64,000 nucleotides of DNA from Tomitella fengzijianii (lineage in GTDB: Bacteria > Actinomycetota > Actinomycetes > Mycobacteriales > Mycobacteriaceae). Positions 26,421-34,326 of the stretch are shown in pieces. The notes beneath the pieces were generated by a model that worked only from the letters and a program-made list of their open reading frames with translations, did no database searches and was not told the DNA's origin. The DNA lies in the NCBI RefSeq assembly GCF_007559025.1, contig NZ_CP041765.1:3407501-3471500 (forward strand). The letters are read 5' to 3'. Position 1 is the stretch's first letter, and each line of letters begins with the position of its first letter. The position numbers and the translations under genes are program-made.

Positions 26421-28223
26421 TCACCGCAGGATGCGCCGCCGGAAGCCTCCCCAACCGTGCCGCCGGCGCCCGGCGCCGTCCGCGGCCGGTGCCGACGCCA
26501 CGGCGGCGGCCTCGGCCGGGTCGACGATCTTGTGGCGCACGCGCCCCTCGTCGGTGCCCCGTGCGCGTTCGGCCGCGTCGATGGCGCGCCAGCCGTCGCG
26601 GTCGATGACGTCGGGGCGGCGGCTGCGCACCACTGCGTCGAACCGCGACGCGTCCATCCGCGGCGGGGCCAGCCGCCCGGCGTTGAAGTCGTCCACCAGG
26701 CGCCCCACGGTTTCGCGGGCACACGACTTGTTGGTGCCGATGAACCCGCTGGGCCCGCGCTTGGCCCACCCCGTCACGTAGGTGCCGGGGACCGCGTCCG
26801 GTCGGGCGCCGGGCCCGGCGCCCGCGGTGCCGCCGGCGGGGACGTCGCCCGGCGGGGAGGTGAGCACGCGCCCCCCGTCGTTGGGGATCGTCCCGGTGGA
26901 GTCGTCGAACGGGACGCCGGGCACGGGGGTGCCGCGGTAGCCGATGGACGTCAGCACCAGCCCCGCCGCCACCGTGGTCGACTCGCCGGTCGGTTCGACC
27001 CTGTCGGTTTCGCCCCGGAACCGGTTGCGTGCGAACTCGATTCCGGCGACGCGTCCGTCGTCGCCCGCAACGATGCGTGTCGGGGAGAGCAGGTACCGCA
27101 TCGAGATCCGCCGGCGCGCCCCGGCTGCCGCCAGCCGCAGATTGTCCAGCAGCGCGAGCTTGTGCCGCACCGCATGCGGCAGCGCGTCGTCGGCCAGCCC
27201 CGCCCGGGTGGCGGAATCAAGCGCACGATCGTCGTGACCGTCGGGCTCGGCCGGTCCCACCGCCACGTCGACGCCCGGCGTGCGGATGAGGCCGGCGAAC
27301 TCCGGCACGGTGAACGCCGACTGCCCGGTTCCCCGCCGCCCTGCGATCACGACCTCTTCGATGCCGCTGCCGCGCAAGGCTTCCAGCGCCGCATCCGAGA
27401 TGTCCGTGCCGGCGAGCTCCTCCGGGTCCGCGGTGAGGATGCGCGCCACGTCGAGGGCCACGTTGCCGTTGCCGATGATGACCGCGCGCCGCCCGCTCAG
27501 GTCATAGGAGTCGTCGGCATGATCGGGGTCGCCGTTGTACCAGGCCACGAAGTCGGTCGCGGACCCGACGCCGGGCAGGTCCTCGCCGGGCACGCCCAGC
27601 CGGCGGTCCGACGACGCCCCCACCGCGTAGACGACCGCGTGGTGCGATTGCAGCAGTTCCTCGTGGGTCAGGTCCTCGCCGATCGACACCCCCAGGTAGT
27701 AGCGGAACCCGTCCTGCGCCGAGATCGAGTCGAACAGTCCCGTCACCCGCTTCGTGTTCTGGTGGTCGGGGGCGACGCCGCGGCGCACCAGGCCGTGCGG
27801 CACCGGCAGCCTGTCGAACACGTCCACCTGGACGCCCGGCTGGGTGAGCAGCTCGTCGGCCGCGTACATCGCCGACGGGCCCGAGCCGACGATCGCCACC
27901 CGCAAAGGCCCGCCCTTGCTGCGCACCTCCGCCGCCGGCAGCACCGGAGCCAGCACCGGCCGCTCGCGCTGCTCACGGTAGAAGTCGGCGTTGATCTGCG
28001 TGAACATCCGCTCGTCGTCGCCCAGCTTCGACTCCGGGACGATCGCGTCCACAGGACAGGCGGAGACGCACGCCCCGCAATCCACGCACGCCTGCGGGTC
28101 GATGTGCAGCATCTCCGCGGTGAGGAAATCCGGCTCGTCCGGGGTCGGGTGGATGCAGTTGACCGGGCACGCGTACACGCACGAAGCGTCGCTGCAGCAG
28201 GGCTGCGTGATGACATGTGGCAC
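26421..28223 (-). CDS. fprB: Ferredoxin-fused ferredoxin/adrenodoxin-NADP reductase (FprB type)
   Basis: The 600-residue product joins an N-terminal ferredoxin to an FAD/NADP reductase, as in M. tuberculosis FprB (Rv0886). The ferredoxin part has one variant cluster (C9/C10, C15, C19, C23) and a canonical C46-C49-C52-C56 set, consistent with a 3Fe-4S or 4Fe-4S cluster plus a 4Fe-4S cluster. The FAD site VAIVGSGPSAMYAADEL (about 109-125), NADP site AVIIGNGNVALDVARIL (about 246-262) and C-terminal GTYVTGWAKRGPSGFIGTNK follow. It lies 69 bases downstream of an AurF-like diiron oxygenase on the same strand, so it probably supplies electrons to that enzyme. The start is ATG 28223. Confidence 0.93.
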   Translation of the reverse strand: MPHVITQPCCSDASCVYACPVNCIHPTPDEPDFLTAEMLHIDPQACVDCGACVSACPVDAIVPESKLGDDERMFTQINADFYREQRERPVLAPVLPAAEVRSKGGPLRVAIVGSGPSAMYAADELLTQPGVQVDVFDRLPVPHGLVRRGVAPDHQNTKRVTGLFDSISAQDGFRYYLGVSIGEDLTHEELLQSHHAVVYAVGASSDRRLGVPGEDLPGVGSATDFVAWYNGDPDHADDSYDLSGRRAVIIGNGNVALDVARILTADPEELAGTDISDAALEALRGSGIEEVVIAGRRGTGQSAFTVPEFAGLIRTPGVDVAVGPAEPDGHDDRALDSATRAGLADDALPHAVRHKLALLDNLRLAAAGARRRISMRYLLSPTRIVAGDDGRVAGIEFARNRFRGETDRVEPTGESTTVAAGLVLTSIGYRGTPVPGVPFDDSTGTIPNDGGRVLTSPPGDVPAGGTAGAGPGARPDAVPGTYVTGWAKRGPSGFIGTNKSCARETVGRLVDDFNAGRLAPPRMDASRFDAVVRSRRPDVIDRDGWRAIDAAERARGTDEGRVRHKIVDPAEAAAVASAPAADGAGRRRHGWGGFRRRILR

Positions 28224-28292
28224 GACGATCGTTCCGTTCCGGCCGGGGTGGCTACGCTGCTCCGGCCCTGAGATGGGGGTGGACGGGCCCGC

Positions 28293-29357
28293 TCAGCGGT
28301 GGGGTTCGCTGCGGAACCGGGAGGCGCGGCCGTCGATCTTGCACGCCTTCCACAGCAGCTTCGACGCCGGGTTGAGCAGGCCCGCGTTGCCGGCGAGCAT
28401 GCGCACGTCGCCGAAGTAGCCGGCAAGCTCGTCACGCGCCGCGTCGCTGTCCCAGAACAGCTCCTTGCGCACCGACTTCGGCACGTCGAAGGTCTCCCAG
28501 AACTCCTTGGGCGGCACCACGATCGCGTCGCACAGGACCCGCATGATCACCGGCATGGCCAGCGAGGACGCGAACCTGCGCGCACGGGACAGGCGCGGCG
28601 CGCGGCGCTCGATGAACTCGTGGGCGAAGGAGATGTGCCGGGCCTCCTCCGCCACATGGATCGACATGACCGATTTCATCACCGGGTGGATGTCGCCGCC
28701 GGCGCGCAGGATCCGCTTCTGCAGGTGGTCGATGGGCTCCTCGCCGGCGAGCACGCCCATGAAGAAGATCAGCGGCAGCGACGACCCCGCCAGCGGCAGC
28801 AGCTTGCCGACGCCCCGGAGGAAACGGTTCATCCCCGGGACGTCCATCCCGATACGGTTGACCATCTCCTGGAACATCAGGGTGTGGTTGCACTCCTCGA
28901 TGCACTCGTGGGTGCAGTAGCGCGCCTCGGCCGAGCCGTTCGGCTGCACGAAGACGTACTGGATCATGCCGCGGATGAGGATGTTCTCGAACTGCAGGCC
29001 CACCTTGGCCACGTTGGCCTGCCGCCACATGCCGATGGCGATCTGCTTCTCCTCGGGCTGCGCCAGGTACCACGGGTGACCGCCCATCGGGTCGGTCTCC
29101 CGCTGCAGGATCCAGCGTCGATCGCCCGGCACGACGGCGAACTCGGGCGATTCCCAGTCGATGTCGCGGTACGGCTGGAAGTTCTTGTTGATCGACCCCT
29201 CGGAAAGCAGCCGCAGGCGCTCCTCGTACGCGGCATCCTGCATGGCCACCGCGTCGTCGGCCGCCGTGTCCCGGGCGGGCGACGCAGTAGCGGCGGGGCG
29301 CTCGAGAAGCGCCCGCTCGGCCGCGGCGTCGGTGCGCGATTCTGCCGTGATGCTCAT
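28293..29357 (-). CDS. AurF-like diiron oxygenase
   Basis: The 354-residue protein matches the AurF/DUF-type diiron family (N-oxygenases and related hydroxylases). The metal ligands are visible as carboxylate/histidine clusters: E near HECIEECNHTLMFQEMVNR (about residues 150-168) and the EEARHISFAHEFIERR helix (about 235-250). Its head, about 60 residues, is Ala/Asp-rich and probably flexible. Known members oxidise aryl-amines, nitrogen groups or beta-hydroxylated substrates; the substrate here is unknown. The downstream gene encodes a fused ferredoxin-reductase, a natural electron donor. The start is ATG 29357. Confidence 0.85.
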   Translation of the reverse strand: MSITAESRTDAAAERALLERPAATASPARDTAADDAVAMQDAAYEERLRLLSEGSINKNFQPYRDIDWESPEFAVVPGDRRWILQRETDPMGGHPWYLAQPEEKQIAIGMWRQANVAKVGLQFENILIRGMIQYVFVQPNGSAEARYCTHECIEECNHTLMFQEMVNRIGMDVPGMNRFLRGVGKLLPLAGSSLPLIFFMGVLAGEEPIDHLQKRILRAGGDIHPVMKSVMSIHVAEEARHISFAHEFIERRAPRLSRARRFASSLAMPVIMRVLCDAIVVPPKEFWETFDVPKSVRKELFWDSDAARDELAGYFGDVRMLAGNAGLLNPASKLLWKACKIDGRASRFRSEPHR

Positions 29358-29404
29358 GGTGGTGCCTCCCGCTCCGTCATGACTGACGCTGGTGTTGCCG
29401 TGTT

Positions 29405-29415
29405 GTTACTGTAAC
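29405..29415. promoter_or_regulatory. GTTACTGTAAC palindrome upstream of the diiron oxygenase
   Basis: A perfect 11-base palindrome lies 48 bases before the oxygenase start, where a repressor site would be expected. The regulator is not known. Confidence 0.4.
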
Positions 29416-29521
29416 CAGGAGTTCTACCAATGCGCAATGGCACGATGAAGGCAGTACACGCCGTTCGTCCGGAATTCCGTCGTTTCGCCTGGTCATGCAG
29501 CCTTCGGAGGCTGCCCCACTT

Positions 29522-29591
29522 CGCGCCGCGCGCCGATTGACTCGACACGCCGGGTCGACACGCGCGCGATTGGGAATCGGCGCGCGGCGCG
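29522..29591 (-). terminator. fadA2 terminator, 17-bp stem
   Basis: Arms 29522-29538 (CGCGCCGCGCGCCGATT) and 29575-29591 pair perfectly around a 36-base loop, 28 bases after the fadA2 stop. Confidence 0.65.
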
Positions 29592-29619
29592 GGGGCGGGG
29601 GCTGCGCAGGCGGGCGGGC

Positions 29620-31131
29620 TCAGCTCTCCAGGATCATGGTGACGCCCTGGCCGCCGGCCGCGCAGATGGAGATGAGCCCGCGGGCGGGACGCTTGTCCTG
29701 CCGCGACTTCTCGGCGAGCATCTTCGCCAGCGTCGCCACGATGCGCGCGCCGGTCGCCGCGAACGGGTGCCCCGCCGCCAGCGACGAGCCGTTGACATTG
29801 AGCTTGCTGCGGTCGAGCGAACCGAACGCACCCGACAGACCCAGCCGCTGCGTGCAGTACTCCTCGGACTCCCAGGCGGCCAGGGTGCACAGCACCTGCG
29901 ACGCGAACGCCTCGTGGATCTCGAAGAAGTCGAAGTCGTCGAGCGTGAGCCCGTTGCGCTCCAGCAGGCGCGGCACCGCATAGGTGGGCGCCATGAGCAG
30001 GCCGTCGGGGGTACGGCCGTCGTGCCCGTGGATGAAGTCGACGGCGGCGGTCTCCGAGTCGGCGATGTAGGCCAGCGGCTCCAGCCCCCGCTCGGCGGCC
30101 CAGTCCTCGCCGGCCAGCAGCGCGGTGGATGCGCCGTCGGTGAGCGGCGTCGAGTTGCCGGCGGTCATCGTCGCCTCGTCGGCGTGCGGCCCCTTGGCGC
30201 CGAATACCGGCCTGAGCTTGGCCAGCTTCTCCACGCTCGAGTCGGGCCGCAGGTTGTCGTCGCGGGTCAGCCCCAGGAACGGGGTGACCAGGTCGTCGAA
30301 GAAGCCGCGGTCGTAGGCGGCGGCCATGCGCTGGTGGCTCTGTGCGGCCAGCTCGTCCTGCGCCTCGCGGGTGACGCCGAACTCGCGGGCGGTGACGGCC
30401 TGATGGTCGCCCATCGACAGGCCGGTACGCGGCTCGCCGTTGCGCGGGATCTCCAGGCTCAGCATGCCGGGCCGCGCGCTGCCGAGCAGCTTGATGCGGT
30501 CGGTCGTGGTCTTGGCCCGGTTGAGCTCCAGCAGGAACTCGCGCAGGTCGTCGCCCACGCCGATGGGCGCGTCGGACGTGGTGTCCGAGCCGCCGCCGAC
30601 GCCCGCCTCGATGCGGCCCGCCGCGATCGCGTCGCCCACGGCGATCAGCGACTGCAGCCCGGTGCCGCACGCCTGCTGCAGGTCGAAGGCCGGCGTGTAC
30701 GGGCTCAGGTGGCTGCCGAGGACCGATTCGCGGATCAGGTTGAAGTCGCGGCTGTGCTTGAGCACGGCTCCACCTGCGACCATGCCCAGGCGCTCACCCT
30801 GCAGGTTGAAGCGGCTGACCAGCCCTTCCAACGCTGCGGTGAACATGTCCTGGTTGGACGCGTGCGCGTACTTGCGGTCCGAGCGGGCGAACGGGATGCG
30901 GTTGCCGCCGATCACAGCGACCCGGCGGGGCGCGCGCGGCGCTGTTCCCCCGCCGGAACGGCCGCCCGGCGCCTTCGCCGCGGGATCGGCGGCCTGGTGC
31001 TTCGGCGACTGCGCGCCCGCGGCGGCGGGCTTGGCGGCGGCGGGCTTGGCGGGCTTGGGCTGCTTGCCCGTGGACGCGCCGCCCTTGCCGGGGGCAGACT
31101 TGGCGGGTGTGGGGTCGGGATTCGTAGGCAC
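29620..31131 (-). CDS. fadA2: Acetyl-CoA acetyltransferase (thiolase) FadA2, with extra N-terminal tail
   Basis: The 503-residue product is a thiolase that cleaves or forms 3-ketoacyl-CoA. The catalytic triad of the family is visible: nucleophile Cys in LQQACGTGLQSLIA, His in FEIHEAFASQVLC and the C-terminal Cys in SICAAGGQGVTMILE. The core begins RRVAVIGGNRIPFARSD; before it lie about 65 residues rich in Lys, Ala and Pro that M. tuberculosis FadA2 (440 aa) lacks. The start is GTG 31131, with GGGAG at good spacing. It is divergent from fabG4-htdX, as in M. tuberculosis, and the shared region holds a TTAC-N6-GTAA box. Confidence 0.93.
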   Translation of the reverse strand: MPTNPDPTPAKSAPGKGGASTGKQPKPAKPAAAKPAAAGAQSPKHQAADPAAKAPGGRSGGGTAPRAPRRVAVIGGNRIPFARSDRKYAHASNQDMFTAALEGLVSRFNLQGERLGMVAGGAVLKHSRDFNLIRESVLGSHLSPYTPAFDLQQACGTGLQSLIAVGDAIAAGRIEAGVGGGSDTTSDAPIGVGDDLREFLLELNRAKTTTDRIKLLGSARPGMLSLEIPRNGEPRTGLSMGDHQAVTAREFGVTREAQDELAAQSHQRMAAAYDRGFFDDLVTPFLGLTRDDNLRPDSSVEKLAKLRPVFGAKGPHADEATMTAGNSTPLTDGASTALLAGEDWAAERGLEPLAYIADSETAAVDFIHGHDGRTPDGLLMAPTYAVPRLLERNGLTLDDFDFFEIHEAFASQVLCTLAAWESEEYCTQRLGLSGAFGSLDRSKLNVNGSSLAAGHPFAATGARIVATLAKMLAEKSRQDKRPARGLISICAAGGQGVTMILES

Positions 31132-31181
31132 GCGGTTCTCCCAGCGGTCGAGAAGATGTTGTCGGTCTCCATGGCGTATTC

Positions 31182-31195
31182 TTACCCAAGAGTAA
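31182..31195. promoter_or_regulatory. TTAC-N6-GTAA box between fadA2 and fabG4
   Basis: The site TTACCCAAGAGTAA lies within the larger palindrome CTTAC-CCAAGA-GTAAG (31181-31196), 51 bases upstream of fadA2 and 144 bases upstream of fabG4. It matches the boxes before fadE5 and tetR. Confidence 0.55.
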
Positions 31196-31338
31196 GGTGC
31201 TGTCGAGACCGAGGCAGCGCCCACCTGGTCCTCGATCCGGACCCGGTGGCGCACCTCACCGGCACAGCGAACATGAACACAGGACAACCGGGCCCGCGGC
31301 GAATCGCCCGGGCTGCCGGCCGACGTAGAAGGTGACTC

Positions 31339-32667
31339 GTGGCAAACACTGACTTGTACTCCACTCTGGTGAACTCCGGTCCCGGATCGTTCCTGGCGGA
31401 CAAGGTGGGCCTCCCGCAGCCGGAGACCCTCCGCCGCTACCAGAAGGGTAAGCCCGCGCTGCCCGGGCCGGTGAAGATCGGCGGCGCCGGGCGGCTGGCG
31501 GAGCCGCTGCGCGCGCTGCTCGGCGACTACGACCTGGCCCAGGACGCGCAGAAGTACGGCGCCCTCGTCTTCGACGCCACCGGCATCGGCTCCGTCGCGG
31601 AGCTGTCCCAGCTGTTCGAGTTCTTCCAGCCGGAAATGCGCAGGCTGCTGCCGTGCGCCCGCGTCGTCGTCATCGGCACCACGCCGGAGCTCACCTCCGG
31701 CGACGAGCACATCGCCCAGCGGGCCCTCGAGGGCTTCACCCGCTCTGTGGCCAAGGAACTGCGCCGCGGCGCCACGTGCCAGCTGGTCTACACCTCTCCC
31801 CAGGCGAAGGCCGCGGGCAGCGGCCTCGAGTCGACGCTGCGCTTCCTGCTGTCCGGCAAGTCCGCGTACGTCGACGGCCAGGTCATCCGCGTCAACGACA
31901 CCGACGCCACCGCCCCTGCCGATTGGGACGCCCCCCTCGCCGGCACCGTCGCCGTGGTCACCGGCGCGGCCCGCGGCATCGGCGCCACCATCGCCGAGGT
32001 GCTCTCCCGCGACGGCGCGCACGTGATCTGCGCGGACATCCCCGCCGCCGGCGAAGGCCTGTCCACGACGGCGAACAAGGTCGGCGGCACCGCGCTCGCC
32101 GTGGACGTCACCGCCGACGACGCCGCCGACAAGATCGCCGAGGCGGTGAAGAAGCAGGGCGGCAGGCTCGACATCCTCGTCAACAACGCCGGGATCACCC
32201 GCGACAAGCTGCTGGCCAACATGGACGCCGCCCGCTGGAACTCCGTGCTCAGCGTCAACCTGCTCGCCCCGCAGAAGCTGACCGAGAAGCTCGTGGACCT
32301 GGGCGTGCTGGGCAAGGGCGGCCGCGTCGTCGACGTCTCGTCCATCGCGGGCATCGCGGGCAACCGCGGCCAGACCAACTACGGCACCTCCAAGGCGGGC
32401 GTCATCGGCCTGGTCGACACGCATTCGGACGCCTACGCCGGCCAGGGCATCACCATCAACGCCGTCGCCCCCGGCTTCATCGAGACCGATATGACCGCCG
32501 CCATCCCGTTCGCCACCCGCGAGGTGGGCCGCAGGATGAACGCGATGCAGCAGGGCGGGCAGACCGTCGACGTCGCCGAGACCGTCGCCTACTTCGCCAG
32601 CCCGTCCTCGGCCGCGGTCACCGGCAACGTGGTGCGCGTGTGCGGCCAGAGCCTGCTGGGGGCGTGA
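31339..32667 (+). CDS. fabG4: High-molecular-weight 3-ketoacyl-ACP/CoA reductase FabG4
   Basis: The 442-residue product has the two-domain plan of FabG4 (Rv0242c): an N-terminal flavodoxin-like domain (to about residue 190) and a C-terminal SDR reductase. The NADH-binding [13 protein letters not shown] (about 213-225), NNAG (about 283), catalytic Ser in DVSSIAG, and Tyr/Lys in NYGTSKAG (about 350-357) are all present. It reduces 3-ketoacyl chains and in M. tuberculosis is NADH-dependent with acyl-CoA. The start is GTG 31339. It is followed after three bases by htdX, and the two form an operon. Confidence 0.95.
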   Translation: MANTDLYSTLVNSGPGSFLADKVGLPQPETLRRYQKGKPALPGPVKIGGAGRLAEPLRALLGDYDLAQDAQKYGALVFDATGIGSVAELSQLFEFFQPEMRRLLPCARVVVIGTTPELTSGDEHIAQRALEGFTRSVAKELRRGATCQLVYTSPQAKAAGSGLESTLRFLLSGKSAYVDGQVIRVNDTDATAPADWDAPLAGTVAVVTGAARGIGATIAEVLSRDGAHVICADIPAAGEGLSTTANKVGGTALAVDVTADDAADKIAEAVKKQGGRLDILVNNAGITRDKLLANMDAARWNSVLSVNLLAPQKLTEKLVDLGVLGKGGRVVDVSSIAGIAGNRGQTNYGTSKAGVIGLVDTHSDAYAGQGITINAVAPGFIETDMTAAIPFATREVGRRMNAMQQGGQTVDVAETVAYFASPSSAAVTGNVVRVCGQSLLGA

Positions 32668-32670
32668 GCC

Positions 32671-33546
32671 GTGGCCTCCACTGAGCGACTGGGCGGACAG
32701 CCCGGCATGCTCGCCTCCTACGCCAAAGCGGCGGCCGGGCTGCTTCCGCTGCCGAGCGGCGGGGACGGTTCGCTGCCGCAGCGCACCCTCGAGCTGCCCG
32801 GCTACCGCGTGGACCCGGACCACCTGGCCGCGTACGCGCGGGTGTGCGGCCTGCGGCTGGCCGACACGCTGCCGCTCACCTACGGGTACGTGCTCACCTT
32901 CCCGTCGGTGATGAAGCTGATGACGGCGCGCGACTTCCCGCTGCCGGCGATCGGCATGGTGCACGTGGGCAACCGGATCGAGCAGTTGCGTCCGGTATCG
33001 GCGTCCGAGCCGCTTGACCTGCGCACCCACGCCGAGGGCCTGGGCCCGCACCGCAAGGGCACGCAGGTGCGGCTGGTCAGCGAGATCAGCGCGGACGGCG
33101 CGCCGGTGTGGCGGCAGACCAGCACGTTCCTCAAGATCGGCGGCGGATCCGGCGAGGATGCGTCCCAGCGCCCCGCGCAGAAGGACGCCGCGCCTGCGGA
33201 TCCGGGCGAGCCCACCACGACGCTGCGCGCGGATCAGAAGATCATCAGCCGGTACGCGTCCGTGTCCGGGGACCGCAACCCCATCCACGTCTCGTCGCTG
33301 GGCGCCAAAGCATTCGGCTTCCCGCGGACCATCGCGCACGGCATGTGGAGTGCCGCAGCGGCGCTCGGGGCACTGGAGGGCAGGGTCCCGGAACACGCGG
33401 TGTACGACGTGCGCTTCGGCAAGCCGATGGTGCTGCCGGCCAAGGCCGACGAGTACGTGCGGCGATCCGACGACGGCTGGGCGCTGGAACTGCGGCACCC
33501 CAAGAAGCAGTACCCGTTCCTCACCGCCACCCTCGCCGAGGGCTGA
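32671..33546 (+). CDS. htdX: (R)-specific 3-hydroxyacyl dehydratase HtdX (MaoC-like)
   Basis: The 291-residue double-hotdog protein matches HtdX (Rv0241c, 280 aa), which hydrates/dehydrates acyl chains. The C-terminal hotdog carries the hydratase motif YASVSGDRNPIHVSSLGAKA, with the catalytic Asp/His, followed by FGFPRTIAHGMW. The N-terminal hotdog (GYVLTFPSVMKLMTARDFPL) is degenerate, as expected. The start is GTG 32671, directly after fabG4. With fabG4 and fadA2 it supplies successive steps of an acyl-remodelling cycle. Confidence 0.93.
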   Translation: MASTERLGGQPGMLASYAKAAAGLLPLPSGGDGSLPQRTLELPGYRVDPDHLAAYARVCGLRLADTLPLTYGYVLTFPSVMKLMTARDFPLPAIGMVHVGNRIEQLRPVSASEPLDLRTHAEGLGPHRKGTQVRLVSEISADGAPVWRQTSTFLKIGGGSGEDASQRPAQKDAAPADPGEPTTTLRADQKIISRYASVSGDRNPIHVSSLGAKAFGFPRTIAHGMWSAAAALGALEGRVPEHAVYDVRFGKPMVLPAKADEYVRRSDDGWALELRHPKKQYPFLTATLAEG

Positions 33547-33625
33547 CCGTCCGCCGGCGGACGGTCGTCACACGACGCAGCACCCCGCCCCCGTGGACCG
33601 CACGGGGGCGGGGTGCTGCGTCGTG
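33545..33625. terminator. Tandem hairpins between convergent htdX and tetR
   Basis: Two elements follow each other. A 22-base palindrome (33545-33566, GACCGTCCGCC then its complement) overlaps the htdX stop. A perfect 25-bp stem (arms 33571-33595 and 33601-33625) encloses the 5-base loop GACCG and ends four bases from the tetR stop. Together they should stop transcription from both sides. Confidence 0.85.
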
Positions 33626-33628
33626 CGG

Positions 33629-34249
33629 CTAGTCCTTCTTCTTGCCCGCCAGGCCGCGCCACGCCAGCCCGGTGACGATGGCAATCGCGTTCTCCACGTC
33701 GATGTCCGATTCCACCAGGCGGTTGGCCACCGCCTCGCCCGCGCCGACGAGAGCCACGGCCATCAGCTCGAACTCGGCGTCGTCGTGCCACTCCGTCGTA
33801 CCGGCCTTGAGCAGGCCGGCCGTGAGCTCGACCAGCTTGGCGCGGTTGGCGTTGATCTCGTCGGCGAAGGTCCCGGACGAGGCGGCCTCGCGCACCATGA
33901 CCCGCCAGGCGTTCCGGTGCTCGCCGACGAACTCCAGCACGGCTCGCAGCGTGAACTCGAGCGTTTCACGCGGGCCCGCAGCGGGCGCGGCGCGCTCGGT
34001 GATGGCGGCGATGAACCGTTTGCTCTCGCGGTCGAGGCACGCCTCGAAGAGCTCCTCCTTGGAGCCGTAGTAGAGGTACAGCATCGGCTTGGAGATCTCC
34101 GCGTGCTTCGCGATCGCGTCCATGGACGTGCCGTGGTAGCCGTACTCCGCCAGCACCGCGATGGCCGAGTCCAGCATCTGCTGTTCACGCACGGCCCGCG
34201 GCAACCGTTTCGCTCGCGTGCCCATCCCGCTCCTCACCATCTGCGTCAC
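33629..34249 (-). CDS. TetR-family repressor (Rv0238-like)
   Basis: The 206-residue protein has an N-terminal TetR helix-turn-helix (AIAKHAEISKPMLYLYYGSKEELFEAC, given here in two parts: AIAKHAEISKPMLY and LYYGSKEELFEAC) and an all-helical ligand domain. It occupies the same place as M. tuberculosis Rv0238, next to lpqI and the fad/fab/htd genes. GTG 34249 is the outermost start; ATG 34240 and ATG 34225 are alternatives, the last giving the conserved MGTRAKRLPRAVRE opening. A box matching those of fadE5 and fadA2/fabG4 lies just upstream, so autorepression and control of acyl metabolism are plausible; the ligand may be an acyl-CoA. Confidence 0.9.
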   Translation of the reverse strand: MTQMVRSGMGTRAKRLPRAVREQQMLDSAIAVLAEYGYHGTSMDAIAKHAEISKPMLYLYYGSKEELFEACLDRESKRFIAAITERAAPAAGPRETLEFTLRAVLEFVGEHRNAWRVMVREAASSGTFADEINANRAKLVELTAGLLKAGTTEWHDDAEFELMAVALVGAGEAVANRLVESDIDVENAIAIVTGLAWRGLAGKKKD

Positions 34250-34266
34250 AAGAATCCCAATTCAAC

Positions 34267-34280
34267 TTACTTCACGGTAG
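34267..34280. promoter_or_regulatory. TTAC-N6-GTAG box upstream of tetR
   Basis: TTACTTCACGGTAG lies 18 bases before the outermost tetR start and matches the boxes at 15429 and 31182 in half-site sequence and spacing. Confidence 0.55.
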
Positions 34281-34326
34281 GGATCGGTAGGGCGCGTTCC
34301 CGGCCACCGGGATCACGCGGCCGCCG

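Noticed and set aside
29620-33498. A 1,292-residue reading of the fadA2 frame
   Set aside because: Only the last 503 residues look like protein; the upstream part is antisense to fabG4 and htdX and lacks a ribosome-binding site. GTG 31131 is used.
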